Notes: generated by a model not told the origin, from the sequence alone. Shown: positions 23,050-33,932, numbered from the stretch's first letter. The stretch: 64,000 nt of DNA from Rutstroemia sp. NJR-2017a BVV2 (GCA_002946415.1 NJPS01000051.1:546001-610000), one strand, 5' to 3'. A program made the numbers and translations.

Positions 23050-24165
23050 ATGACAATGGCGACCGAATTCATCTACTTCCCAAGACTACCAACAGAACTA
23101 CGATATAAGATCTGGGGATTTTGCCTGCCCGACCAGCGCATTATGGAACTCGACTTTTTCCAGTCGGAGGAGGTGGGGATAACCTGCGCGGTGGGAGAGA
23201 CTGCCTGGACTAATTCCCTGCCACCAACTATCAGCAAGATATGCCGGGAGTCTAGGAAGATAGCCTTCGAGCAAGGTAATTTCCTATGGAAGCCGTTAGG
23301 CGCGGAGCGTTTCATCCATGTGCCAAAATTCGACCACGTAAACCCACTTCCCAATCCATGGTTCTCCCCCAGGACGGACATTGTTCAAATCAGCTGGGAT
23401 TCCGCTTACGATCCTTTGTACGACGTTCCCAGGGGAGGTCCAAATACGCTCCCCGTGTTCATTGCACTAGCCAAGATGGCACAAGGGGCCTCGATCATGG
23501 CAAGTATGCTGCTGCCCTTGCAGGAAGACTATATAGAGTGGTCCTATTTTCCCAACTCAATTACTCAAGAATGGGAATTCCTCCGGGAGTTGAAAGATTG
23601 CAATGTCGTTCTAAAGGTCGTCAGTATTCATGCCACGGATAAGTTAGTCGTAGACTCAGGTCTTTTTGGAGGTCTGGAGACACCTGTTCAGCTGGTTAGT
23701 ACCTCAGATCACGAGACCATCCGTCGTATGTATGAGTTGTGGCGGAATTCTCCCTCCCAGATGGGTGATCATAGTGACGATTCACTGAAAAGGGATACCG
23801 AGGCTGGAAAGGCTTTTGATGAGCTGATCCATGCAGCAGATGCTTGGGGATCACGTGTTCACAAATGGGAAGTGGAACTCGAAAAGGCGTGGGTCAGGTA
23901 CGAATGGTGTATTAAGCGCTGTGAAGGGGCGCTGGATATCATCGATGTGCCTGCGAATGTTTGGATACGAGCCAATGGGAATCAGCCAGGAATTCCTATG
24001 TCGGGTCTCGATGCGCGACGAGCATCTGTGGCAGAGCGTGAGTTCGATAGGAGGCCTTCTTGGGTCAAGGAGGCGCTTGATAATATGCCTGAGTTTCGTC
24101 CCGTCATAATGTTTCGGTATTGCACGTATGAATGCCATCTCAAGAAAAGAGAGGAGATATATTGA
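23050..24165 (+). CDS. 2EXR-domain protein
   Basis: One exon, 371 aa. The start at 23050 (MTMATEFIYFPRLPTELRYK) places the 2EXR motif at the N-terminus, as is usual; an in-frame ATG 18 codons upstream adds an unrelated sequence that lies partly in the duplicated repeat. The domain reads FIYFPRLPTELRYKIWGFCLPDQRIMELDF, then ISKICRESRKIAFEQ at about 80, the standard second half. The rest is hydrophilic with a mixed-charge helix (DAWGSRVHKWEVELEKAWVRYEW). This family is hugely expanded in Leotiomycetes and related fungi and has no known biochemical role. A MITE copy lies 233 bp downstream. Confidence 0.9.
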   Translation: MTMATEFIYFPRLPTELRYKIWGFCLPDQRIMELDFFQSEEVGITCAVGETAWTNSLPPTISKICRESRKIAFEQGNFLWKPLGAERFIHVPKFDHVNPLPNPWFSPRTDIVQISWDSAYDPLYDVPRGGPNTLPVFIALAKMAQGASIMASMLLPLQEDYIEWSYFPNSITQEWEFLRELKDCNVVLKVVSIHATDKLVVDSGLFGGLETPVQLVSTSDHETIRRMYELWRNSPSQMGDHSDDSLKRDTEAGKAFDELIHAADAWGSRVHKWEVELEKAWVRYEWCIKRCEGALDIIDVPANVWIRANGNQPGIPMSGLDARRASVAEREFDRRPSWVKEALDNMPEFRPVIMFRYCTYECHLKKREEIY

Positions 24166-24397
24166 ATCAAGCAACATAACGAACCTCGAATCGAAATGTC
24201 CAAGGGGTGCAAGGGACTTGCTGCTGCCACCAATGACTTGAAGTTGTGGAAAGATGTGCATAGAAAGATTAGGAAGTTTCTAGATTAGGGTAGCGGACTG
24301 CATATAGTTGCTAGATGCAGTTCTTCAAAATTTGCTGAATACAGTTTCCTAACACCTTCTTTCCTCACCCGCCAGCCACTCCCCGCCGATAAACTAC

Positions 24398-24556
24398 CTC
24401 TTCGGGGTAGAAACAACAGCCCGATTCAGGACAATACATTATAGCTGGTTATTAATATCAGATAAGTATTCTAAATACTCTAAGATATTATAATGTTTTT
24501 ATTGTTCAAATATCTTTCGGATAATATTGTCGGCCTGTTATTTCTGAACCGGAGAG
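24398..24556 (-). mobile_element. MITE copy 1 (~159 bp, terminal inverted repeats)
   Basis: The ends are inverted repeats: CTCTTCGGGGTAGAAACAAC at the left, and at the right the complement of CTCTCCGGTTCAGAAATAAC; both continue into AGSCCGA. It is flanked by a perfect 5-bp direct repeat ACTAC (24393-24397 and 24557-24561), a probable target-site duplication. The element is reversed relative to the copies at 33598 and 47058 and similar to them end to end. It has no coding capacity. Confidence 0.88.
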
Positions 24557-24619
24557 ACTACTCCCAAAAGCCGCCCAAGACCGCACTGCGCAAGAATATG
24601 AGGGCTCCGAAAGCACCGG

Positions 24620-25160
24620 CTAGTTCTTAGGTGCATTCGCAATAACAGTATTAGCCCCTTCGTCAAGAATCTTTTCCTCGATTAGCTTCGCAACTAGTTC
24701 CGTCATCCAGGTCTGGCAATTTTGTAGTTTGACACGAGTTCTCGGTGCCTGAAATATATCAGCTAACATGTCACAAAAACATTCAGATGTTTAAACTTGC
24801 CGAAGAAGATGAATCTCTGAGACTCGGGCCAGGAGCTGGGATAGTAAGAGCCCATTTCTCTATTATATCCCTAGCTTCTTTATCGGTAGAGTTGGTATCC
24901 CCATCAGTTCTGGCAGCTACATTTGCCGTGTCCGTCCAGCCAAGGAGAATATCTGTCCTGGTGCGCTCATCCAGATCCATGTTGAAGTTTCTCACAAATT
25001 CGTGGTCGAACCCAACTCGAGAATCGCCGTGGACGTGAATGCGTTTTCCTATTGCCGTAGTCTTTTGAGTATTAGCATCACAATCGGGAATCCATATGGA
25101 CCAGTGCGCAGCAAACATGGGGCTGCTATATACAGTAAGATAAATAGGGCGAGTAGACAT
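24620..25160 (-). CDS. small fungal family protein of unknown function, GC-AG intron
   Basis: Two exons on the minus strand, 25160-24801 and 24748-24620, give 162 aa. The donor is GCAAGT and not GT; joining at TCG|GCAAGT to TTTCAG|GCACCG keeps phase 0 and yields LRDSSSSAPRTRVKLQNCQTWMTELV. Reading through would stop after five further codons. The N-terminus (RPIYLTVYSSPMFAAHWSIWIPD), then GKRIHVHGDSRVGFDHEFVRNFNM, and the C-terminal NCQTWMTELVAKLIEEKIL resemble a small single-domain protein family I have seen in many ascomycetes. The His-Trp and His-x-His-Gly-Asp pieces are the parts I would expect to be conserved. No signal peptide or membrane segment. Function unknown. Confidence 0.75.
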
Positions 25161-25514
25161 GGCTGGTGAGTCGGGTGACGGAGCCTGGAAGAGCGAGTAG
25201 TTGGAACGTTGGATGTATCGTGAATTGGTATGTAAGAAGATGCACTCATAGAGGGGGAACTTCCTCTCTACTTATAATCTTTATATCGAGCCTCGCATTC
25301 CGTTGCCTTAAGGGAAGGCACCGCCATACCCATGTCCTGCTCGAGCCTCTCTCGGCCGATAATGTTGGCCTCTCAATAGTTATGGTTCAGTGCATCCTGG
25401 CTCCCTGATACAGCACAATAGCAATTCTGTGAAGAGCACGCGGCTAGGCTGCGAATCTACCCATGGGTACCTATGTCGCAGCCTACTCGTACGCGCGGCT
25501 AATAAGCCAGACAA
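25161..25514. other. intergenic, no gene seen
   Basis: Spacer between the minus-strand small gene and a plus-strand phosphotransferase relic. No open frame with a recognisable domain. Confidence 0.5.
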
Positions 25515-25900
25515 ATTCCCCCGAAATAGTAAAGTGGACCGATGGAAGGGGCCTCTTTCGTAGTGTGGTCACGTACCTCCAGGTCCAGATGTAGACCTAG
25601 GTCCTTGGCGTTCTGGACTTATCGACGACCTTCTTATTGTCTTCACGTATGCTTATTGCATCGCAGCAATATCATGGATTCATGGTATCCTACGACACAA
25701 ATGGAATACCCCGCATTACGGCGATTATCGATTGGCATCAATCAGGATGGTATCCAGCTTCATGGGAGTTTTACAAAACACGCCTCACATGTAAGCGTCC
25801 TGCAAATGATAAGTGGGAACTGGACTTCATACTAGAATTTTTACCGGGGATACATCGCTTGGGATTATTTCTTCATAACGGCTGGTATCTAAGGCGATAG
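25515..25900 (+). pseudogene. relic of an APH/ChoK-type phosphotransferase (C-terminal part)
   Basis: The last 75 codons read MVSYDTNGIPRITAIIDWHQ and then SGWYPASWEFYKTRL, the Mg-binding and following motifs of the fungal phosphotransferase family (PF01636), and stop at 25898. The preceding catalytic loop (usually HxDLHxSNIM) is spread over three frames: VFTYAY in one, HRSNIM in a second, and a possible 8-base insertion (about 25673-25680) before VSYDTNG in the third. No N-terminal lobe is present. The fragment is decayed and cannot encode an enzyme. An alternative is a 3' exon of a gene with unusual introns, but the catalytic Asp is missing. Confidence 0.72.
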
Positions 25901-26902
25901 AACTTTTAGGTGATCATAAATTCATAATCGATCACTAGAAACCGATGGGCGGGCCCGGAACAGGTAATATTTATTGTCAGCTTGAAGGCCAAAATTCAAT
26001 AAAAAAGGTATCTGACTTGGTATTCTTTTCTGACCAATGTGGAGATACGTTCTTGGTTCTGCTTGTTGGTTTGAGATGCTAGGCACAGAAAACATTGAAC
26101 CAATGCTTCGATATAACTGTTGGCATCTTCATGCACGGTGCAAATAAGATTGATTCACTGTACACTTAACGTTGAACGTTAAATTGGTTGGGGGCACAGC
26201 AGGATTGAGACCCACTGCAACATAACTCAACACCTCTATCCATCAATCTCAGTCGCATCCGAATCATCATCATTCTTCTGGACATTACTGGGAGCGTCGG
26301 AGAGAACTCAAGACCAATTCATAAATATTCTGCATCTTTCGGGCTTACAGGTTAGGGAATCCTATTTTGCGCCTGATGGAGTGTCCGAATGTCTCGTGGA
26401 GGTGAAAGTTTTGGAGTGAGGGTGAAGTCTTCTTGTCGCCGAACTGATGGTGGGTGAGGTGGAGGAGTCTCACGTGCAGAGACCTTTGCTCAGAGGCAAC
26501 GACGTTGCCAATATCAAAAATATGCAAAGCAACAATGTATATTTGGCTAAGTCAGTTGACAACAAGTCTCCTAACTAACGAGAGTGAATTCATTACATAG
26601 ACCCCTTACGACAGGACCGTCACGACTATCAAAGACTCAAACGCTCTCTGCGGTCAATGCATGCCGAGGTCTACTACTGTACTGCGCTGCCTGAGCACAG
26701 CACAACTGAGCCTAAGGTCTCGGTCACGCCCGCAAAAGCACCGTCAGAATGGAAGAAGAGTTTGGGACAATGGAGCTCTCTGCATTGTCGTAGATTTGGG
26801 AGAAGTTCAAGTGTGTCCTTAACTCAAGAGGCTCTACTCAATGGTTAGTAACATTGGAGTCCTGTTTCTCTGTAGTGAATGAATCTACATACTGCTGAAG
26901 CC
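25901..26902. other. intergenic, no gene seen
   Basis: AT-rich stretch between the phosphotransferase relic and the next minus-strand gene. The open frames at 26345-26527 and 26657-26848 show no domain. Confidence 0.5.
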
Positions 26903-27430
26903 TTAAGTGGCTTTGTAGACAAGAGTCACCGAGTAGAGGGTGATAGCTGAGTTCGGGCGTGGGAACCTGAGGTCGAGCTCTACAGAAATGCCGGTCGGAA
27001 CTTGGTAGGCATAATTTTTGGCTTCGTTGGTAGAGAAGTCGATATGAAATCCGTTCTTCTTGCCGGTGTTGGTCGAAACCAACAGTTTCGAGTCGTAGTA
27101 TAGATTCACCGAGTCCACGGCAGCGTCGTAGGCAGAATCGAACTTGACTAGTATATTCTGGAGGTATGCGGGCTTGGTCATGGCGGGCGGGTTATGGACG
27201 GGGACATGAACAATGCTTTCATGTGTGTTAGGGTCGTTTACGTCGTATTTGTAGGGAGTGATGGTCGCTTTCCCGGGATAGTGTGAAATGACTGCTGGTT
27301 TGGCGGCGTCTGAGACGGTCTCATTTCCGTGCGATGTGACACACTGGTAATCAATAAGATATGCCTGTGTGGTACTGGTTGTGGTAACATCTGTTCCATC
27401 TCCAGTAGATGATGCCTGAAGACTAGACAT
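26903..27430 (-). CDS. hypothetical protein, possibly DUF6623-like
   Basis: One uninterrupted 175-aa frame with sensible composition. The N-terminus is Thr/Ser-rich without a signal peptide. The body has AYLQNILVKFDSAYDAAVDSVNLYYDSKLLV, then GISVELDLRFPRPNSAITLYSVTLVYKAT at the very end. The pattern (a strand naming a ligand-like 'VNLYYDSKLL', then GISV, then a final strand) recalls the small beta-sandwich DUF6623 proteins of fungi, but I cannot confirm it. No catalytic motif is visible. A strong hairpin sequence lies about 280 bp upstream of the start. Confidence 0.6.
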   Translation of the reverse strand: MSSLQASSTGDGTDVTTTSTTQAYLIDYQCVTSHGNETVSDAAKPAVISHYPGKATITPYKYDVNDPNTHESIVHVPVHNPPAMTKPAYLQNILVKFDSAYDAAVDSVNLYYDSKLLVSTNTGKKNGFHIDFSTNEAKNYAYQVPTGISVELDLRFPRPNSAITLYSVTLVYKAT

Positions 27431-28936
27431 TGTTCAAGGAGTATGTTAGGTGGTGAGAGTTAAAGTGGCTTGGCGGGTTGCGGTGTTTCGTATGGCTGTT
27501 TGAATTTTCAAGCGCTGGAGAGAGAATCTGTTGCCTTTTCTTGCTGTGGAAGCTCTGCTTGGGTACTCGAACTAGGAGCCTGGGGGAAGCCTTTATAAGT
27601 TCGATCAATGTCCATTGCCATCATCTTTCCTCCGAGGTATAATCATGCCTTCAAAACTTGAATTTGGCGTCGAGCCTGGTGTCAAACATGGCATCCATCG
27701 TTGGCATCCCTTAATGGTATCCATACATCAATGGATACCATTGAGGGTAACATTGATGTAACCTTTAGCCGTATCCGTCAGGACCCCTCACCTAATTTTA
27801 TTACCTGCACATCAGTTGTACTGCCGATGTACTCACGTCTTCTGCTACAATTGGTTCAAATAAACCTCAGCCTGGTAGCTCTTTGAAACCCTTACTGTGC
27901 GCTGGCGGGCGCAAGGAGTCTCGCCTGCATTCCTCTGTCACGTGAATATCACAAATTATAATCACGCCGTTATGAGCTTACGGTGCGGTAGTGTTGTGTA
28001 AGTGTATAAGGCGTGGTTTCCGGAAGTTTATTTAATAGAGCTCATTGCCTTGTTTACTGAACTTGCTATGTTTCCTTTTTACACTCTCGGCAGGCAATCA
28101 CACGTGACGGACAGGCCAAAGTCTATGACGGGCTTCATTTGGTTGCAAGAGGAGCAGTATTGCTCTTGTGGACCATTGGTCGAACTTATACAGCTCTCCA
28201 GACTGTCTCGTGGATTCTTAAGGCTCCCTCTCTTATCACAGCTCTCTTGGGGACCTTCTCCCTCTCGTCCGGATCCGTCGAGCTCTCTTCTGCGCTTGCT
28301 AAGCCCACCCAGCCCTCTTACGGGCTCTACCGTACGTCTCCGATGACATCCTGACTCTCTCTGCCTTCTCTCTCCACAGTCGTCTTCTTCTATTTCTCCT
28401 CCCGCCAGCCCTCCTCTCGTGGGTCCGTGTATCATGCCCACTGCCGGTACTGGCTCTCCTAATGTTCCTCTTCTTTTCCCAAGCTCTCTGTATTCCACAA
28501 ATCACGGTCACGGTCACAGCTACCTCTCGCTCGGGTGCCTAACCACGTGTCCCCTTTTCCTCTATTTGCGTGACCATCCCGAAACGCCTTCTCCACTACC
28601 CGTTGCTCACGCGCAATTCGGCGTGTCCATCTCTCTTTAGAAATCGACTTCCCTCAACTCATTGTAGGACTCCCTTAGCAGTACAAGTCACGCAGTGCAA
28701 TAGGCAGCCCGTGTACTTTTCCAGGCGAGAGGGAAGTCGTGAACGGCCGGGATCCGCTTGCACATCGAGCAACTATTGGTCACGCCCCCCAATCATAGGA
28801 TCTGGAGGCACTCTTCGCAAAGTGAAATGTGCAAAGGATTCGGAGATTAGACAGATTAGACACGCCTGATATATGCAGCGGACGGGTCATGCACGGACAC
28901 GGGCGATCACGTGGCAGTGTCCGTTTTCTACAGATC
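27431..28936. other. gene-poor stretch with a hairpin and a possible Cys-motif relic
   Basis: Contains the hairpin at 27708-27747. On the minus strand near 28079-28180 is a short frame with EQYCSSCNQMKPVIDFG and TCDCLPRV. The region 28230-28480 is strongly pyrimidine-rich. I see no intact gene. Confidence 0.5.
27708..27747. repeat. inverted repeat (17-bp stem, 6-base loop)
   Basis: AATGGTATCCAT at 27713-27724 and its exact complement ATGGATACCATT at 27731-27742 flank the loop ACATCA. The stem extends outward (CCCTT to GAGGG) with one G-T wobble. Confidence 0.92.
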
Positions 28937-29491
28937 TCACAGTAGAATAATATTTAGATTGATCCTCAAATATTTCGTAGCGGAGTCCAAGTCTAGGATA
29001 TATATAACGGCGGTATCCAATCCAAACCTGGCATTGCTGACGCTAAGCCATATATGGTTAACATGAGGCTCTCCGCATGCTGGCAAAACGGTATGCAAGC
29101 CACTGAATTTTCCGCTCTTCATAGCCTTGCTTAACAAATTCATACTTTTGGCGACCGAGTACAAATTTGTTTTTTGAGAAGAGCTCTCCCAACCAAAAGT
29201 TGCCCTTTTCATGACACTGGCAGCCTGGTGTGCCCAATTATGATGCCCAATTGTGTTGATATCTAATTCCCGGCATTCCCATACGGCATGTATCCTAATG
29301 ATGACATCCCAAGTGTCACTCAAGTCAATTTGCGAATAAATGGGGGGCTGAATGCATGGCACAAAGAAATGCCGGTCCGACGCTGGCGTCGCAGTTGTGG
29401 CATCCTGGTTTCGGCATTCAGCTTGGAATTGGCCCAATCGCGGGGTAGCCTTCCTCAAACGAATTGAAGCGACCAAATTCTCGCTTTCCAT
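28937..29491 (-). CDS. uncertain open frame, 184 aa
   Basis: An uninterrupted frame with balanced composition, starting 95 bp from a divergent gene (29587, plus). It has a Trp/His-containing middle (WDVIIRIHAVWECREL, IGHHNWAHQAASVMKRATFGW) and no recognisable domain, signal peptide or membrane segment. It could be a lineage-specific gene, a decayed gene or a chance frame. I list it because of its length and its divergent placement, with low confidence. Confidence 0.28.
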   Translation of the reverse strand: MESENLVASIRLRKATPRLGQFQAECRNQDATTATPASDRHFFVPCIQPPIYSQIDLSDTWDVIIRIHAVWECRELDINTIGHHNWAHQAASVMKRATFGWESSSQKTNLYSVAKSMNLLSKAMKSGKFSGLHTVLPACGEPHVNHIWLSVSNARFGLDTAVIYILDLDSATKYLRINLNIILL

Positions 29492-29586
29492 CTGAAGATA
29501 AATACAACGTTAAAGCAACGGCTTTCAGGCCAAATTCATGTTGTAAGTTCAGTCAGAATTCATCGAAAACACCCGCCAACACAGCA

Positions 29587-30350
29587 ATGAGCCTGGAACG
29601 ACCTTTTGTCAAATCTACAATGCAAATGAATGCATTGCAGCTTCTCCGACATCTCTTGAAGACCATTGAGGGATTGGAGACTCAAATGACACAAGTTACT
29701 TCCCGGCTCGAGAAGGTAGAAAACGACGTTGTGAGTCAGGACTCAGAAGTAGAGCGCTGTTGTATGTTGATACTGAAACAATTGCCGACTAGAAAGCCAG
29801 AATTCGCATCCCTTGTCCAGCTGAAGGGTGCATCAGTGCGTTCAACAGTAACCCTCATCGCAATAGACACATCAAAGATTGGATAAAATCCAAATCGCAA
29901 ACTGAGCCTCTCTGGAGAGAGCACAGAGAGGTGGCTGAGCGGTTGAAATTGAAAGACGATCAAGTCGCAGAGATCAACCTTGATGACTTACAGCAACGAA
30001 TTTCGACCGGATACCCCCAAGCCGATCCAAAGCTGCACTCGGGAATGCCACCGTTAGACGATAAGACTGTGGATCGTCTCCAAGCGCATCAAATGCAATG
30101 GTTCACCAGTCAGCTCGACTTTCCCATCGACATGGAATCAGAGTTCACGCATGATCTTCCGGAATTCGACCCTTCCTTTGAAGTCTCGGACCTCGGATCG
30201 CAGAACCCAGCCCTTTCTGACAACTCGACGGCTCTTGATTTCAATCATTTCGATGATTTGAGCGCCGAGGAGATCAATGATATGATCCAAGACTTCAACG
30301 GACCAGAATGGGAGCAGATCGGATTAGACCCAAGAGTGCCAGAACTGTAA
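29587..30350 (+). CDS. unrecognised protein with coiled coil and acidic C-terminus, two exons
   Basis: Exons 29587-29761 and 29821-30350 give 234 aa. The 59-nt intron (GTATGT to TCCAG) keeps phase (T|CT = Ser) and opens one long frame that neither unspliced frame has. Residues 10-55 form a likely coiled coil (LLRHLLKTIEGLETQMTQVTSRLEKVENDV). A basic stretch follows (NSNPHRNRHIKDWIKSKSQT), then a very acidic C-terminal half rich in Asp/Glu (FDPSFEVSDLG, FDDLSAEEINDMIQDFNGPEWEQIG) that resembles an activation-type or docking region. The arrangement would suit a regulatory adaptor; that is inference only. An in-frame upstream ATG at 29464 would add 41 residues. No family recognised. Confidence 0.62.
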
Positions 30351-33300
30351 GGTAGCTCAGCAGATCTAGGAAAAATCAATATCCTGATACGAATACCAGT
30401 TGTATCATTCGTGAGAGCTCGCTGCAGTATAGGGCATGGCCGAGATGCTCTGTAAAAGCCAAGCAACTGCATCATCACAATCGCCTCATGAACATTGATA
30501 CTTCCTGCTAAAATCTCACACTGATTCCTTAGATTTATGGGCTCTATGAGAACTCTAAGTGCCAGCTCAGACATGTAGCAGACTAGAATGAATGAGCGAT
30601 CGGCTCACGAACTTCCACATAGGCCGAGCACAGCATTCCCTAGAAGCATCCCCGAGAGCTCGGTCAAGATCCAACTGTGAATAGTAACAAAATCGCTTTT
30701 GAGAACTGCCCGATTTCGATACCTTTCGGGTTTTATTCTGCAACGAATTGAAAATGCAAGTCGCCCAGGAAGGTTTGGCTGAGCTCTCAGCCATATTTGA
30801 GGGGAAATAAATAAACGACACTAACAGGGCAATTTCTAAGCTGATAATGAAATAGCTACAGAAATTCAGGGAGTTCAATCGACAATTTTGGTGAAGATGT
30901 TGACTGAGAAGTATATGCAGCCGCGTGATCCAGGGCAACCAATGAAAGCAGTTGCATGCAGTGAAACAGCAACTGAAAGACTGTCAGGCAGCCACTCCGA
31001 TCTTAGGAGTCGGGTGAGAGGTCCGAAGAATTTTTCGACATGGAAATACGAGCGAACAGGTGCCCCGGATGACTTCCAACAGGCGGTTCCTCGAGCTGAA
31101 TAAGCACTAGATGCGACCCATCGAGATCACCTCGAGCAGGACGACGTTACAATCTGGGGACTGGCTACGCAGAAGATCGGAGCTGACGGCTGAATGTCTA
31201 CATAACAGGTCAATATATTTGATGATCCCCTTTCAGCTGGCAGTTTTCGGCATACTGTCCTTTTAGAAAGTGGTGGGGCGGTTGAAGCATGCGATGGTGG
31301 ACAAAGGGCTTCGCCAAAACACTTCCTCACCTTCTACACCTGGTCGCTGGCAACAATTGCATTGTATACTTTGCTTTGAAAGTTTCTTAAAAGCATCAAT
31401 TTACTTTTCTAGTAACTGTAGCTGTCTTTCAATACCCCTGTCAAAAACAGATAGGGGAGTGAGGTCGTCAATTCCGCTGTCGTCCGTGTAGACGAAGAGG
31501 CTGTTTGAGTGGTGCTTGAGGAACTATTTATGTTGGGTCCTAGCTGCTTCTGGATATGATGCAATCCCTACAATTGGTCGTTGCTATCACAGTGGTACAA
31601 GGTACAGTGGAATAACCGCTTGGTCCTCAATCGACGCTCCGCGTCGCTGACGAAGACGCCTATACGTGTGTTCCAGAGGGCTCAGGTATGGTTCTTTTCT
31701 GGGGCTGCTTTATCTTTAGAGTTCAGCAGCAACAATATGCAGGGCTGTTCAAGCAAGAAGAGTATAACCGATGGTTAGACCTAGACAAGCAACGTTTGCT
31801 GGTATAGAAGAAAGAGTGCAAGTCTTGGGAGTGGGCCTCCGGCAAGTTACCAGGCAGACGCAATATGTATACGCTGGAACATGGTATAGCCCAGAGCCAA
31901 ATAGCCTCACTCCACATATAGACAGCAAGCAGCTCGATAACTTTACGAGCCAAGAAACTAATTGAGCATCTTCAACTAGTGATAGGAGCGAATTGAATCG
32001 ACCTGATCAGACCGCGAATCGTCTCGGACCGAGTGTGATTGTGGGGGGTGTTGGTGGCACAATAAATCCATCATTAACCCGTGCGAACGCCACATTGGGT
32101 TCGGCACCAACCGGATTTACAAGTCTCCTGGAGATAAGCTCGCCGTCTGAGCGGCCAAGAAGAGTATCCGACCGGCAGTTTCTCCCATGGTAGGATTCTA
32201 GTTCTGAACTAAGAAGAGTATTCGGTCGGCAGTCTAGTTTTGAACCAGACTCGACCCACCGAGTAACAAAACTATCGACCAACTCAGGACGATATCTTTT
32301 CGGAGCAGTACTCAACGTGAGCTGGTCGACAGAGTCTTCAAGGAATGATGCGTGTGAACACTTTAGAGGAAGATGCTTTCGCTGTTGTGGTACTGTCTGC
32401 ACGAACTCTCCATGAGTCGCTGACTGGGTTGAGGGAACTTTACCATACCTTGGCCGCCCCTGCTCTGCTTTCTCGACCTCAATAAGCTGTCGTGAGTTCT
32501 TCTGCGCTAAGTGGGACTTTTTGCAGGCACCGGAATAATCTCCAACGCAGCATCGATCTTCCTAGAATGCATTGGCGATGTAAGATCTCCGATATCTGCA
32601 GATTGTTGTTGACTACAGCTTGAATTTCCTATACTAATTTGTTGACACATCTTTGTCGCTCTCCCTGCGTAGTGAACAATATTGCATACCTTCACTTTCT
32701 CTTCCAACAGCATCTAGCAGCTTTTCCTAGCAAGCATCGGATAGCTTTACGCGAGAACGGGTCCAGTTTTTTGCAATTTGGGCGTTCATAGCGGGCAGGG
32801 TGTGTAGAAGGATGAGATTTATATCGGCGCTTATTGAAGCTGCCGAGCCGTGGGCTTCTGGGAGCTTGCAAGGTGCCTTGATTGTATGGAGGTTGCAGAC
32901 TTTTGTCTGGTAAGGACAGCCAGTTGAGTGATTTCGCGGAGATCGGTCGCGTAAGCTACACCCAATTTGGCTAGGGCAGCTCATCTTCTGTATCAGTACT
33001 AGGCTAACAGGTACCCGTTGCCATGGAGATGGGTAGAGACGCTATCGTTGCTAGCTATATTGTTGACCCAAGTGTTAGGACACCGCGTCCCGTATTGTAA
33101 ATGCTCCTTCTATTCCAAATGATTGGAGTTCATTATCCTGTAGTTCTTGATGATGTCTGGCCAACTTTGAGTGAGAGTAAAGGTGAAATTCTCCGAAGCT
33201 CTTTTTTCAAGATAACAATTCAATAGTTAGGTGTCTGTTGTCTACGTCTAGATCTATTTCCCAGTTTGCGAATCCGAGCCTCACCTTAGCGGGTCAGCAG

Positions 33301-33597
33301 CAATGTTCCTCAGCAGTGCATTCAATCATGGAAGAGGGTGATGAAGGTTATAGGGTTATTATCGAATTTGCAACCTACATCCTACTCGATCTACCAGGTG
33401 TTGATTGATCGTTTGATGTTTATTCGAAAGTTTATTCAGCACAAACGATATTTTGGACTTAATGAAATTGAGATTATCTTCTAATGTTTAATATATTCAA
33501 TGCACTTGGTATACCAGCCTTGACGGTACTGGGTGCTCCAAATCGGTGAGTGTTATGTAGGTGATCTATATATAATCTGACACCACCTATACCCCTT

Positions 33598-33755
33598 CTC
33601 TCCGGGTCAGAAATAATATGCCGATAATATTACCCAAAAGATATTTGGACAATGAAAACATTATATTATCTTAGAGTATTTAGAATATTTATCTGATAAT
33701 AGTAACTAGCTTTAATATAATGTCCTAAATCGGCCTGTTTTTCTACGCCGAAGAG
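33598..33755 (+). mobile_element. MITE copy 2 (~158 bp)
   Basis: Left end CTCTCCGGGTCAGAAATAAT and right end complementary to CTCTTCGGCGTAGAAAAACA. The interior (ATATTACCCAAAAGATATTTGG, shortened here to its start ATATTACCCAAAAG, then GGACAATGAAAACATTAT) matches copies 1 and 3 throughout. The flanks CCCTT and CCCTC are a 4-of-5 match to a duplicated target. It sits 283 bp upstream of the HET start. Confidence 0.87.
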
Positions 33756-33873
33756 CCCTCCCATGTGTTGCACCTTTCCTATATACCACGACGCTGACAT
33801 AAGTTTACATGATCTCCCAGAAATCTACATGTGGACAGGCAGCATTCATTTACACTCGATTTTTCATCGATGC

Positions 33874-33932
33874 TTCATATCCCATCGTTGATCCATGTTT
33901 CATATCCCATCGTTGATCCATGTTTCATATCC
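33874..33932 (+). repeat. 25-bp tandem repeat, about 2.4 copies
   Basis: Copies begin at 33874, 33899 and 33924 (the last partial), each starting TTCATATCCCATCGTTGATC, about 105-165 bp upstream of the HET pseudogene start. Confidence 0.92.

Noticed and set aside
24398..24556. MITE read as a solo LTR
   Set aside because: It has inverted and not direct terminal repeats, lacks TG...CA ends and is far too short.
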